DNA of 64,000 nt from an uncultured Alphaproteobacteria bacterium (lineage in GTDB: Bacteria; Pseudomonadota; Alphaproteobacteria; Caulobacterales; Caulobacteraceae), in contig CAIJOB010000038.1 of the NCBI GenBank assembly GCA_903822175.1, positions 1-64,000 on the forward strand, read 5' to 3'. Of the stretch, positions 50,901-58,527 are shown one piece after another. The notes beneath the pieces were generated by a model that was not told where the DNA came from, searched no databases, and saw only the letters and a list, made by a program, of their open reading frames with translations. Positions within the stretch are counted from its first letter, which is position 1. The number at the start of each line of letters is the position of its first letter. The position numbers and the translations under genes were made by a program.

Positions 50901-51088
50901 AACTCCTGCAGGAAGCTCTCCACCACGCCCTGGCGGCGCGCGCCGCGGCGGGCCGAACGCACCAGCGCGGTCGCCTCGTCCAGCACCGCCTGGCGGTCTT
51001 CGAAGCTCAGCGGCTTGGCGGCCAGTGCCGCGGCGACGGCCTGACGCTCGTCGGTGAATTTCGCGGAATCGAGCTGATCGAAAGACAT
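47990..51088 (-). CDS. putA: Bifunctional proline dehydrogenase / glutamate-semialdehyde dehydrogenase
   Basis: 1032 aa. Proline dehydrogenase barrel in the first half (NLTLDAEEADRLVISLELL, MVRLVKGAYWDSEIKRAQ), ALDH in the second (ISPWNFPLAIFTG, AETGGLNAMF, GSAGQRCSALR with the catalytic Cys). Oxidises proline to glutamate at the membrane with FAD and NAD. The N-terminus has no ribbon-helix-helix DNA-binding domain, unlike E. coli PutA, so control must come from the divergent Lrp-type regulator. C-terminal region (about 980-1032) is the usual PutA tail. Confidence 0.96.
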   Translation of the reverse strand: MSFDQLDSAKFTDERQAVAAALAAKPLSFEDRQAVLDEATALVRSARRGARRQGVVESFLQEFSLSTREGLALMCLAEALLRTPDEETRDKLIAEKIASADWASHAGASDSLLVNASTWSLMLTGKLIDPDEEAGADLPGFIRRLAGRLGEPVIRRAVGAAVKIMGEQFVLGATITKAIKRAAQDGFVCSFDMLGEGARTEADADRYEAAYAAALKVVGKHAGSPQGSLGPEAGHGVSVKLSALSPRYEARQPERVWGELYPRIKRLAVLAADANINLTLDAEEADRLVISLELLERLANEPELGSWTGLGLAVQAYQKRGPQAIEAVAGIARASGRRLMVRLVKGAYWDSEIKRAQVAGLPGYPVYTTKAATDLSYLVCARALLSAAPALYGQFATHNAHTLAAVRVMARQAGLSPEFQRLHGMGEALYAGARDRYGDFPLRVYAPVGSHEDLLPYLVRRLLENGANTSFVHALLDEKTPVEKVVSDPISTVEAAGGAPHPRIPLPVDLYGATRRNSGGMDLSIAQTRDALAATIAALPALEAGPIVSGQTPTGKGAARVSPSNLTRTIGQSTDATTADVDAAYAAAAKAQPAWNDLGGEGRAPILRAMADALEADRERLIAICAAEAGKTLSDGVAEVREAADFCRYYASLAERQFGAPETLRGPVGETNQLSLYGRGVFACISPWNFPLAIFTGQIAAALAAGNAVLAKPAEQTPLIAAAAVRLFHGAGLDPKLLHLLPGDGATIGQALVAHPTCAGVAFTGGTETAWAINRTLAARNGAIVPFIAETGGLNAMFVDTTALREQVIDDVIASAFGSAGQRCSALRMLFVPHDTADALIEGLAGAMDALVVADPADPRTDIGPVIDEDARSALAKHRTRLGKEAKVLHELASPKGGHFFGPVLAEIPSAAFLQREVFGPILHVVRYDANDLDAAAAPLAAAGYGLTLGVHSRIEAFAAQVRAAVPAGNAYVNRSMIGAVVGVQPFGGEGLSGTGPKAGGPNALLRYAVERAVSVNIAAQGGDPALLNLNP

Positions 51089-51192
51089 TGCGGAAGTCTC
51101 CGGGAGAATGGCTTCGGTCTACGACCCCATTCAACGAATGTGCTACGGCAATATGCGGCGGGTGGCGGATGATTCACGGTCAGGAGGCCGAT

Positions 51193-51663
51193 ATGTCGTA
51201 TATTGAACGACTGGACGACACCGATCGCCGGCTTCTGCGCCTGCTGCAGGCGGAAGGGCGGATTTCCAACCAGGAGCTGGCTGAGCGCTGCCATCTGTCG
51301 CCCTCGGCCTGTTCGGACCGGGTGCGCCGGCTGCGGGAGAGCGGCTTCATCCGCGGCTTCTCCGCCGTGCTGGACCCCCAGAAGGTGGACCGCGCCCTGC
51401 TGATCTTTGTCGAGGTGGTGCTGGACCGCACGACCGGCGACGTGTTCGACGCCTTCGCCGAGGCCGCGCGGCGCGCGCCGGACGTTCTTGAGTGCCACAT
51501 GGTGGCCGGCGGCTTCGACTATCTGATCAAGGCCCGGGTGAAGGACATGGTGGCCTACCGGACCTTCCTCGGCGATGTGCTGGTGCAGATGCCAGGCGTG
51601 CGCGAGACCCGCACCTACGCCGTCCTCGAAGAGGTCAAGTCGACGGGTCAGCTTCCGGTCTAG
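51193..51663 (+). CDS. Lrp/AsnC-family regulator of putA (PutR-like)
   Basis: 156 aa. HTH in LLQAEGRISNQELAERCHLSPSACSDRVRRL, then an asparagine-binding RAM domain (LECHMVAGGFDYLIKARVKDM). ATG 51193 after AGGAGG (51182-51187). Divergent from putA with 104 bases between them, the classic putR-putA arrangement in which proline-bound regulator activates putA. The proline ligand is inference from context. Confidence 0.9.
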   Translation: MSYIERLDDTDRRLLRLLQAEGRISNQELAERCHLSPSACSDRVRRLRESGFIRGFSAVLDPQKVDRALLIFVEVVLDRTTGDVFDAFAEAARRAPDVLECHMVAGGFDYLIKARVKDMVAYRTFLGDVLVQMPGVRETRTYAVLEEVKSTGQLPV

Positions 51664-51699
51664 ACCCGAGCGCGGCAGTTCATACAAAGTCGGAGAGGA

Positions 51700-51784
51700 T
51701 GGTGCCCGAGGTCGGGCTCGAACCGACACACCTTGCGGTACCGGATTTTGAGTCCGGCGCGTCTACCAATTCCACCACTCGGGC
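51700..51784 (-). tRNA. tRNA-Leu (CAA)
   Basis: On the minus strand: acceptor 5' GCCCGAG pairs with 3' CTCGGGC, discriminator A and an encoded CCA. The anticodon stem is CCGGA/TCCGG around CTCAAAA, so the anticodon is CAA (UUG codons). A long variable arm is present (ACCGCAAGGTG), and the T loop GGTTCGAGCC is standard. 85 bases with CCA. It sits alone between the putR-like gene and feoA. Confidence 0.97.
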
Positions 51785-51867
51785 ACGTGGGAGCCCCTAT
51801 AGCGGCGGCTTGGGCGTTCGCCAACCGAGGCTGCGCGGTCTTGCGCATCGACGGCGGCAGACTTAAC

Positions 51868-51882
51868 TGATAATCAATCGCA
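51868..51882. promoter_or_regulatory. Fur-box-like dyad before feoA
   Basis: TGATAATCAATCGCA has the 7-1-7 inverted layout of Fur sites (TGATAAT, C, AATCGCA), flanked by CTTA and TAAG that extend the dyad. It lies about 50-65 bases before the feoA start, in the AT-richest part of the local sequence. Consistent with iron repression of feoAB. Confidence 0.5.
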
Positions 51883-51923
51883 ACTAAGCGTCACTCCCCC
51901 TCATCGCCGACGGGACCTGCCTC

Positions 51924-52247
51924 GTGCACGACATGATCGCCGACCCCACGAACGCCGAGGCCGCCCAGACGGCGGACGCGGCCGTGCGGCTGAGCGTGGC
52001 CCGGCCCGGCGACAAGGGCGTCATCGTCGACGTGCGCGCCGAAAGCCACGCGGGCGACCACGGCGTCGATGTGAGCGAGCTGCAGCGCCGCCTGCTGGAA
52101 TTCGGCTTCGTCGAAGGCGCGCGGATCGAGGTGCTGCACGAGGGCGCGATCTGGCGCGATCCGATCGCCGTGCGGCTCGACGACATGCGGATCGGGCTTC
52201 GCCGCCGCGACGCCGAGGACGTCTGGGTCCTGCTGGACGCCAAATGA
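51924..52247 (+). CDS. feoA: Ferrous iron transport protein A
   Basis: 107 aa, SH3-like cytoplasmic FeoA. RLLEFGFVEGARIEVLHEG and PIAVRLDDMRIGLRRRDAEDVWV are the family blocks. An N-terminal extension of about 25 residues precedes the domain; GTG 51924 or ATG 51933 could be the start. TGA overlaps the feoB ATG (ATGA). Confidence 0.9.
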   Translation: MHDMIADPTNAEAAQTADAAVRLSVARPGDKGVIVDVRAESHAGDHGVDVSELQRRLLEFGFVEGARIEVLHEGAIWRDPIAVRLDDMRIGLRRRDAEDVWVLLDAK

Positions 52248-54148
52248 GCGACGCCGCGCTGTCTGGCGCTTCCTTGGCGAGCGCGCCCTTGGCCAATGCG
52301 CGCGTCGCGCTGGTCGGCAATCCCAATTCCGGCAAGACGGCGCTGTTCAACGCGCTCACCGGCAGCCGCCAGAAGGTGGCCAACTACGCCGGCGTCACCG
52401 TCGAGCGGAAAGAGGGCCAGGTGGCGACGCCGCACGGACGGTCGCTGTCGGTGATCGATCTGCCGGGCACCTATTCGCTGCGCGCCCGCAGCCCCGACGA
52501 GGTGGTCACCCGCGACGCGGTGCTGGGCCGGCTGGCCGGCGAGACGCCGCCGGACGTGCTGGTCTGCGTCGCCGACGCCACCAACCTGCGCCTGGTGCTG
52601 CGGCTGATCCTGGAGCTGAAGGCGGTGGGCCGGCCGATGGTGCTGGCGCTCAACATGTACGACATCGCCCAGCGCCAGGGCCTGCGGATCGACCTGGATG
52701 GGCTGGCGCGCGAGATCGGCTGCCCGATCGTCACCACCGTGGCCACCCGCAAGCGCGGCATCGAGGATCTGGTGGCCCAGGTAGAAGCCTTGATCGAGGC
52801 CGGTGGGCTCAACGGCGACAACACCTGGCGCGAGCCGGACGCCGGCCAGATCCGCGACGCCCACCGCGAGGCGCAGCGCATCCTCAAGGCCCATGTCCGC
52901 GCGCCGGAGCGGCCCGACACCTTCACCGGCAAGGTGGATGGCGTGCTGCTGCACCCTGTCGCTGGCCTGGCGATCCTGCTGACCCTGCTCTTCGTTATGT
53001 TCCAGGCGGTGTTCACCTGGTCGAAGGCGGCCGGCGACCTGATGACCGAGGGTTTCACCGCGGTCGGCGTCTTCGTGGCCGCGCATCTGCCGCCCGGCAT
53101 GCTGACCAGCTTCCTGACCGATGGGGTGATCTCAGGCGTCGGCAGCGTGATCGTCTTCCTGCCGCAGATCCTGGTGCTGTTCTTCTTCATCATCCTCTTG
53201 GAAGACTTCGGGTACATGGCCCGCGCGGCCTTCCTGATGGACCGGATCATGGGCGGCGCGGGGCTGCACGGGCGCGCCTTCATCCCGCTGCTGTCGAGCT
53301 TCGCCTGCGCGATTCCAGGGATCATGGCGACGCGGGTGATCGACAACAAACGCGACCGGCTGACCACCATCATGGTGGCGCCGCTGATGACCTGCTCGGC
53401 GCGGATTCCGGTCTACACCCTGATCATCTCGGCCTTCATTCCCAACCGCAGCGTGCTGGGCGTGTTGAACCTGCCAGGGCTGGTGATGTTCGGGCTCTAT
53501 GCGGCGGGCATCCTGAGCGCACTCGGGGTCTCGTTCATCACGCGGCGGCTGTTCTGGCGGGGCGCGGTCGAGCCCTTCCTGATGGAGCTACCGGCCTACA
53601 AGCTGCCCGACCCGGTCAATGTGCTGCGCAGCCTCTATATCCGCGGCAAGATCTTCATCACCCGGGCCGGCACGATCATCTTCCCGATGATGATCCTGGT
53701 GTGGTTCCTGTCGTCGTTCCCGGGGGCTCCCGCAGGCGCGACCGACCCGGCGATCAACTACAGCTTCGCCGGGCAGATTGGCCATTTCCTGGCCCCGGCG
53801 CTCGCGCCCATCGGCTTCAACTGGCAGATGACCGTCGCGCTGATCCCGGGCTTCGCGGCGCGGGAAGTCGCGGTCGCGGCGCTCGGCACGGTCTACGCCA
53901 TCGGCAATGCCGACGCCTCGCCCGGCGCGCTCGCCACCACCCTGCAGCACCACTGGTCGATCGCTACCGGCCTGGCGTTCCTGGCCTGGTACGTCTTCGC
54001 CCCGCAGTGCGCCTCAACCATCGGGGTGGTGAAGCGCGAGACAAACTCCTGGCTCTGGCCGGCGGTGATGCTGGTCTACATGACGGGCCTGGCCTACCTG
54101 GCCGCGCTGATCGTCTATCAGGTCGCGAAGGCCAGCGGCCTCGGCTAG
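52244..54148 (+). CDS. feoB: Ferrous iron transporter B (GTPase)
   Basis: 634 aa. G domain: P-loop GNPNSGKTALFN, switch I around NYAGVTVERKEG, IDLPGTYSL, NMYD. Then about eight membrane helices with the paired FeoB motifs. Takes up Fe2+ across the inner membrane. Short compared with the E. coli protein (773 aa), normal for alphaproteobacteria. Coupled to feoA; no feoC seen. Confidence 0.95.
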   Translation: MSDAALSGASLASAPLANARVALVGNPNSGKTALFNALTGSRQKVANYAGVTVERKEGQVATPHGRSLSVIDLPGTYSLRARSPDEVVTRDAVLGRLAGETPPDVLVCVADATNLRLVLRLILELKAVGRPMVLALNMYDIAQRQGLRIDLDGLAREIGCPIVTTVATRKRGIEDLVAQVEALIEAGGLNGDNTWREPDAGQIRDAHREAQRILKAHVRAPERPDTFTGKVDGVLLHPVAGLAILLTLLFVMFQAVFTWSKAAGDLMTEGFTAVGVFVAAHLPPGMLTSFLTDGVISGVGSVIVFLPQILVLFFFIILLEDFGYMARAAFLMDRIMGGAGLHGRAFIPLLSSFACAIPGIMATRVIDNKRDRLTTIMVAPLMTCSARIPVYTLIISAFIPNRSVLGVLNLPGLVMFGLYAAGILSALGVSFITRRLFWRGAVEPFLMELPAYKLPDPVNVLRSLYIRGKIFITRAGTIIFPMMILVWFLSSFPGAPAGATDPAINYSFAGQIGHFLAPALAPIGFNWQMTVALIPGFAAREVAVAALGTVYAIGNADASPGALATTLQHHWSIATGLAFLAWYVFAPQCASTIGVVKRETNSWLWPAVMLVYMTGLAYLAALIVYQVAKASGLG

Positions 54149-54278
54149 CGAAAAATCGCCCGTAAGCGGACTAAACCGCAGGGTGCATCTTTACGATGAA
54201 TTCAACCTGGTCCTTAACTTGCCGCTAAACGAGACGGGCGCAGGTTGGTCTCGTGCAGAACTCGCATGGGGCGCTTCA

Positions 54279-54587
54279 ATGACCATTCAAGCCGTCGAAC
54301 CAGGCAAAAGGCCGGTCCGTGGAAACCAGACTCTCGCCAAGCGCGTGCGAGAGACCTTGCTCTCGCTCGGCGGCGAGGCGCATCGCGCGATCGTCATCGA
54401 ACAGATCGCCAAGCACATGGGCCACGACACCCGTCAGATCCCGGAGGATCTGTCCGAGGCGGTGATCCTCTCCTTCGAACAGAACTGGCGCGATGAGCGC
54501 CGGCGCGCGGCCTACGGCTTTCATCTGCCGTTCGGCGAAGGCTCGCACCGCTGGGGCCTGATCCGCGAAGAGAACTTTGCTCACTAG
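54279..54587 (+). CDS. Conserved hypothetical protein, 102 aa
   Basis: Begins MTIQAVEPGKRPVRGNQTLA; helical, with RVRETLLSLGGEAHRAIVIEQIAKHMGH and an aromatic C-terminus (AYGFHLPFGEGSHRWGLI). It looks like a small DNA-binding or regulatory fold (HARE-type winged helix in first half is possible) but I cannot place it. ATG 54279; the frame is open to 54183 but with no better start. Terminator hairpin follows. Confidence 0.6.
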   Translation: MTIQAVEPGKRPVRGNQTLAKRVRETLLSLGGEAHRAIVIEQIAKHMGHDTRQIPEDLSEAVILSFEQNWRDERRRAAYGFHLPFGEGSHRWGLIREENFAH

Positions 54588-54602
54588 TCGGCCTTCGCCG
54601 AC

Positions 54603-54626
54603 GGGCGCCCACTAAAGCAGGCGCCC
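54603..54626. terminator. Hairpin between converging genes
   Basis: GGGCGCC, ten bases CACTAAAGCA, GGCGCCC (54603-54609 and 54620-54626), between the 102-aa gene (+) and marR (-). Placed to end transcripts from both sides; no T run, so its strength is uncertain. Confidence 0.45.
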
Positions 54627-54631
54627 CCTAA

Positions 54632-55117
54632 CTAGGGCGCGTCGCCCGCCAGGTGCCCGGCCGCCGACTGCAGGCGGGCGAGCAGGCGCTTGAGCAGGGC
54701 GACCTCGTCCGGCGCCAGGCCCGCGATCAGGGCGGCTTCATAGGCCAGCGCCAGCGGCGAGATCTCCGCATAGAGGCTGGCGCCCTCCGCCGTCAGCGCC
54801 AGCACATGGCTGCGGCCGTCGGCGTGGTGGTCGGAACGCCCGATCAGATGGCGCTTCAAGAGCCCCTGGGCGGCGCGGCTGACCGTCACCTTGTCCATCA
54901 CCGTGCGGGCGACCAGCTGGCCCTGGGTCAGGCCGCCGTCCTCGGCCAGCACGCAGATCAGCCGCCACTGCGGCACCGAGAGGCCGAAGCGGTCCTGATA
55001 GGCCCGCGCGATCAGGCCGGAGACGGCGTTGGAGGCGACGGACAGGCGGTAGGGGAGGTAGGCGTCGAGCCGAAGCTCGGCCTCGCTGGAGTCCCGACCG
55101 CCGCCGTCCGGGCTCAT
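54632..55117 (-). CDS. MarR-family regulator, end of tyrosine catabolic operon
   Basis: 161 aa winged-helix protein. Recognition region LTQGQLVARTVMDKVTVSRAAQGLLKRHLI and wing SDHHADGRSHVLALT. ATG 55117 overlaps the FAH TGA (ATGA), so it is coupled to the catabolic genes. It probably represses the operon and responds to homogentisate or a related metabolite, as HmgR/HpaR regulators do (inference). A long open frame upstream in the same phase is antisense-type shadow and is not part of it. Confidence 0.87.
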   Translation of the reverse strand: MSPDGGGRDSSEAELRLDAYLPYRLSVASNAVSGLIARAYQDRFGLSVPQWRLICVLAEDGGLTQGQLVARTVMDKVTVSRAAQGLLKRHLIGRSDHHADGRSHVLALTAEGASLYAEISPLALAYEAALIAGLAPDEVALLKRLLARLQSAAGHLAGDAP

Positions 55118-56118
55118 TTCGCGGCGACCTCTTGCTCGATGGCGCCGAAGATCGTGTGGCGCTTGGCGTCGCGCATCTCGATGCGGACGGTGTCGCCGGC
55201 CTTGAGGAACGGCGTCTTGGGCGCGCCCGACGCGATGGTCTCGATGGTGCGGATCTCGGCGAGGCAGCTGTAGCCGACGCCGCCGTCGGCCACCGGCTTG
55301 CCGGGCCCGCCATCGGGGCTGCGGTTGGAAACCGTGCCGGAGCCGACGATGGTCCCGGCTGAGAGCGCACGGGTCTTGGCGGCGTGGGCGACCAGGGTCC
55401 CGAAGTCGAAGGTCATGTCGACGCCGGCGTCGGCCTCGCCCAGCGGCTTGCCGTTCAGTTCGATGGAGAGCGCCCCGGAAAGCTTGCCGTCCTTCCAGCC
55501 CGGCAAGGCGTCGGGTGTCACCGCCACCGGGGAGAAGGCCGAGGCGGGCTTGGACTGGAAGAAGCCGAAGCCCTTGGCCAGCTCGCCCGGGATCAGGTTG
55601 CGCAGGGATACGTCGTTGCAGAGCATGACCAGACGGATGGCGGCCAACGCCTGCTCGCGGCTCGCGCCCTGCGGCACGTCCCCGGTGATCACCGCGATCT
55701 CGCCTTCGAGATCCAGGCCCCAGGCCGGATCGGCGAGCGGGATCGGGTCGCGCGGCCCGAGGAATCCGTCGGAGCCCCCCTGGTACATCAAGGGGTCGGT
55801 CCAGAAGCTGTCCGGCATGTCGGCGGCCCGCGCCTGACGCACCAAGGCCACGTGGTTCACATAGGCCGAGCCGTCGGCCCACTGGTAGGCGCGCGGCAAG
55901 GGGCTCGCCGCGGCGTGTTCGTGGAAGCGCTCCGTCGGCACCGCGCCCAGCTCCAGGCTCTCCGCCAGGCCGCGCAGCACCGGCTCGACGCCGGCCCAAT
56001 GGTCCAGGGCCGCCTGCAGGGTTGGGGCGATGTGGTGCGCCTCGGTGAACCAGGCGAGGTCGTTGGAGACCACCACCAGCCGTCCGTCACGGCCGCCCTT
56101 GAGGGACGCTAGCTTCAT
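55114..56118 (-). CDS. Fumarylacetoacetate hydrolase family protein
   Basis: 334 aa. Metal ligands Asp in DPLMYQGG, Glu-x-Glu in LDLEGEIAVI and Asp in CNDVSLRN; catalytic loop GFGFFQSKPAS. In this operon it almost certainly splits fumarylacetoacetate to fumarate and acetoacetate, the last step of tyrosine breakdown. It is a short FAH form compared with the animal enzyme. No maleylacetoacetate isomerase gene is seen in the window. Confidence 0.9.
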   Translation of the reverse strand: MKLASLKGGRDGRLVVVSNDLAWFTEAHHIAPTLQAALDHWAGVEPVLRGLAESLELGAVPTERFHEHAAASPLPRAYQWADGSAYVNHVALVRQARAADMPDSFWTDPLMYQGGSDGFLGPRDPIPLADPAWGLDLEGEIAVITGDVPQGASREQALAAIRLVMLCNDVSLRNLIPGELAKGFGFFQSKPASAFSPVAVTPDALPGWKDGKLSGALSIELNGKPLGEADAGVDMTFDFGTLVAHAAKTRALSAGTIVGSGTVSNRSPDGGPGKPVADGGVGYSCLAEIRTIETIASGAPKTPFLKAGDTVRIEMRDAKRHTIFGAIEQEVAAK

Positions 56119-56130
56119 CGGGGCTTCCTT

Positions 56131-56406
56131 TCAGCTCGCCGTCTTCGGGGCGATTGTACGCGCCACCCTAGCGCCGTCTTCGTAGGCTTGGCGCTGGTAA
56201 ACCGTGACCTCGACGCGAATGTCACCGCCTGCCGCATCTTCCCACAGGTAGCTGCGCTCGATGCAGACCTCGCGGCCCATGGGCGTAAAGCCCTCGAAGG
56301 TGTCGCCCCAGGGCGTCAGGCCAGAGAGCTCCTTCCAGCCGAGGGTGCAGGCGCGGCCGAGTTCGTCCGTCGCGGTGGCTTCGAGATCGTCGTGGATGGG
56401 GCTCAA
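56131..56406 (-). CDS. 91-aa protein coupled to hmgA, TTG start
   Basis: Starts at TTG 56406, which overlaps the hmgA TGA (TTGA), and ends with TGA 56133-56131. Begins MSPIHDDLEATATDELGRAC; contains GWKELSGLTPWGDTFEGFTP and a beta-rich end (IRVEVTVYQRQAYEDGARV). Acidic, no signal or helix. Lying between hmgA and FAH it probably belongs to the pathway, but I do not recognise the family. Confidence 0.65.
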   Translation of the reverse strand: MSPIHDDLEATATDELGRACTLGWKELSGLTPWGDTFEGFTPMGREVCIERSYLWEDAAGGDIRVEVTVYQRQAYEDGARVARTIAPKTAS

Positions 56407-57539
56407 GCCTGGGTCTTCCAGCTGTCGACATAGGCCGCGTTCTCGACGCCGGCGGCCGCCTCGCCGACCTCCAGTGGATCGCGGGTGTCGATCATCACGG
56501 CGTATTCGTCGGTGGCGGCCTTGGGCTGGCTCAGCATGTTCTTCAGCGCCTTGGGGTGCGGGCCGTGGGTGAAGCCTGACGGATGGAAGGTCATCATCCC
56601 AGCCTCGATGTGGTCGCGGCTGAAGAAGTCGCCGGCGTGGTAGAACAGCACCTCGTCGTAGTCGTCGTTGTTGTGGAAGAACGGCACCTTCAGCGCGCCG
56701 GGGTCGGTCTCGAAGGGGCGTGGCGCGAAGGTGCAGACCACGAAGCGGTCGCTGAGGAAGGTCGTGTGGACGCTGGGCGGCAGGTGGTAGCGGTGGCTGG
56801 AGACGGGCCGCAGGTCGGCGACGTTCAGGCGCACCGGCGCAAGGTCGCCGTGCCAGCCGACGGCGTCGAGCGGATTGTAGGGGAAGGTCACAGTCGACAC
56901 CTCGCCGCGCTTCTTCACCTCGACACGGTAATCGCCCGCTTCGTTCTGGTGATCCTTGAACGCCTCGTCGATGGCCGGGGTCTCCAGCATGGCCGGATCG
57001 AACAGGGCGTGGCCGCCGAGCAGGCCTTTGTCGGGCAGGGTGAAGTGGGTGTTGGTCGCCTGGATCATCAGGACCGCGGTCGGCTCGCTGGGCGCGAGCC
57101 GCCACATGGTCCCGCGCGGCAGATAGAGGTAGTCGCCGGCCCGGAAGCTCAGGTGGCCGTAGTCGCAGAAGAGGTCGCCGCTGCCTGAGTGGACGAACAA
57201 TAGCTGGTCGCCATCGGCGTTACGGGCCAAGGCCGGCATGGGCTGGCTGAGCTTCCAGAAGCGGATTTCGACGGCGGGATTGTAGAGCACCTGGCCGGCC
57301 GCCCAGGGGCTGGGCTCGGCGGCATTCAGCGCATTGAGGTCGAAGGCGCGGGGACGCAGCGGGCCCTCGAAGTTCACCCAGCCGGTGGGCGGGCGCTTAT
57401 GGTGGATGAAGGCGGCGGGGCCGAAGAAGCCCTCCTTGGAAATCTCCCGCTCATAGGTGCCGGCCGGCATGTCGGCGTGGGCCTGGCGGGAGTGGTCGCC
57501 CTGCGCGCCGCGCACGGGAATCCAGTTGCGGTTGGCCAT
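56403..57539 (-). CDS. hmgA: Homogentisate 1,2-dioxygenase
   Basis: 378 aa cupin iron dioxygenase; opens the ring of homogentisate to maleylacetoacetate. The Fe ligands are His in the FHNNDDYDEVLFYH region with its Glu, and the His in MTFHPSGFTHGPHP. N-terminal WVNFEGPLRPRAFDLNAL is family-like. The length is below that of the 430-440 aa enzymes. The stop overlaps the 91-aa gene start; the ATG shares a base with the asparaginase TGA (TGATG). Confidence 0.93.
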   Translation of the reverse strand: MANRNWIPVRGAQGDHSRQAHADMPAGTYEREISKEGFFGPAAFIHHKRPPTGWVNFEGPLRPRAFDLNALNAAEPSPWAAGQVLYNPAVEIRFWKLSQPMPALARNADGDQLLFVHSGSGDLFCDYGHLSFRAGDYLYLPRGTMWRLAPSEPTAVLMIQATNTHFTLPDKGLLGGHALFDPAMLETPAIDEAFKDHQNEAGDYRVEVKKRGEVSTVTFPYNPLDAVGWHGDLAPVRLNVADLRPVSSHRYHLPPSVHTTFLSDRFVVCTFAPRPFETDPGALKVPFFHNNDDYDEVLFYHAGDFFSRDHIEAGMMTFHPSGFTHGPHPKALKNMLSQPKAATDEYAVMIDTRDPLEVGEAAAGVENAAYVDSWKTQA

Positions 57540-58522
57540 CAGGCTTCGTCCTTGTAGATCGCCACCTCGAGCTCAACGCCGTCGGCGATGCGGGCGCGGT
57601 ACATGCCAGACGTGTTGAAGCTCCAGGCCATCTGGCCGTCCGGCGTCACCGCGATCACCCCGCCCTTGCCGCCTAAGGCTTCGAGGTCGGTCTGGATCAC
57701 TTCGTCGACGGCGGCCTGCAGGCTCAGGCCCTTCAACTCGACCAGCGCGGCGATGGCGCGGGCCACGGAGAGGCGGATGAAATACTCGCCATCGCCAGTG
57801 CCGGAGACCGCGCAGGACTTGTCGGAGGCATAGGTTCCGGCGCCGATCAGCGGCGAGTCGCCGACCCGGCCCCAGGACTTGGCGGTCACCCCGCCGGTGG
57901 AGGTGCCGGCCGCGACGTGGCCGTGGCTGTCGCGGGCCACCACCCCGACGGTGCCGCGCTTGCCCTCGTCATGGGCCAGCGCCGCCTGGCGTTCGTCGGT
58001 ATCGGCGCCGGCGGGTCTGGCCGGGATCGGCTTGCCCTCCCGGGTCAGTTGTTTCTCAAGAGCACGCCAGCGGCGTTCGACGAAGAAGTAGCCGGTGGGA
58101 ACGCTCTCCAGCCCCTGGCCCTGGGCGAAGGCGTCGGCGCCGCGTCCGATCAGCAGCACGTGCGGCGAAGCCTCCATCACCCGGCGCGCCGCGGTGATCG
58201 GGTTCTTCACATGGGTGACACCGGCCACGGCGCCGGCCTCCAGAGTCGCCCCGTCCATGATCGCGGCGTCCAGCTCGACGCAGCCCTCGGCGGTGAAGAC
58301 TGCGCCGCGCCCGGCGTTGAACAGGGGATCGTCTTCCAGGACATGGATCGCCGCCTCGACCGCGTCGAGCGCTACGCCGCCGCCGCGCAGCACCGCCGCG
58401 CCGGCCTGCGCCGCCTGGGCCAGCACGCCGCGGTAGGCCTCGTCCTGCTCAGGCGTCAGGTCGGCTCGGTCGATGACGCCGGAACCGCCGTGCAGGACCA
58501 GGGACCAGGTGGGAGCGCTCAT
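57539..58522 (-). CDS. Isoaspartyl peptidase / L-asparaginase (Ntn hydrolase)
   Basis: 327 aa plant-type asparaginase precursor. The self-cleavage site is KRGTVGVVARDSHG: the Gly-Thr bond is cut and Thr becomes the nucleophile; GTSTGGVTAKSWGRVGDSPLIGAG and GTGDGEYF follow. Cleaves beta-aspartyl peptides or Asn. Sits between hppD and hmgA, coupled to hmgA by TGATG, and 5 bases after hppD. An unexpected member of a tyrosine operon. Confidence 0.9.
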   Translation of the reverse strand: MSAPTWSLVLHGGSGVIDRADLTPEQDEAYRGVLAQAAQAGAAVLRGGGVALDAVEAAIHVLEDDPLFNAGRGAVFTAEGCVELDAAIMDGATLEAGAVAGVTHVKNPITAARRVMEASPHVLLIGRGADAFAQGQGLESVPTGYFFVERRWRALEKQLTREGKPIPARPAGADTDERQAALAHDEGKRGTVGVVARDSHGHVAAGTSTGGVTAKSWGRVGDSPLIGAGTYASDKSCAVSGTGDGEYFIRLSVARAIAALVELKGLSLQAAVDEVIQTDLEALGGKGGVIAVTPDGQMAWSFNTSGMYRARIADGVELEVAIYKDEA

Positions 58523-58527
58523 CTCAC

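Noticed and set aside
54632-55999. MarR as a 455-aa fusion protein
   Set aside because: The upstream extension is an out-of-frame reading of the FAH gene; the MarR domain has its own ATG at 55117 that overlaps the FAH stop in the usual ATGA manner.
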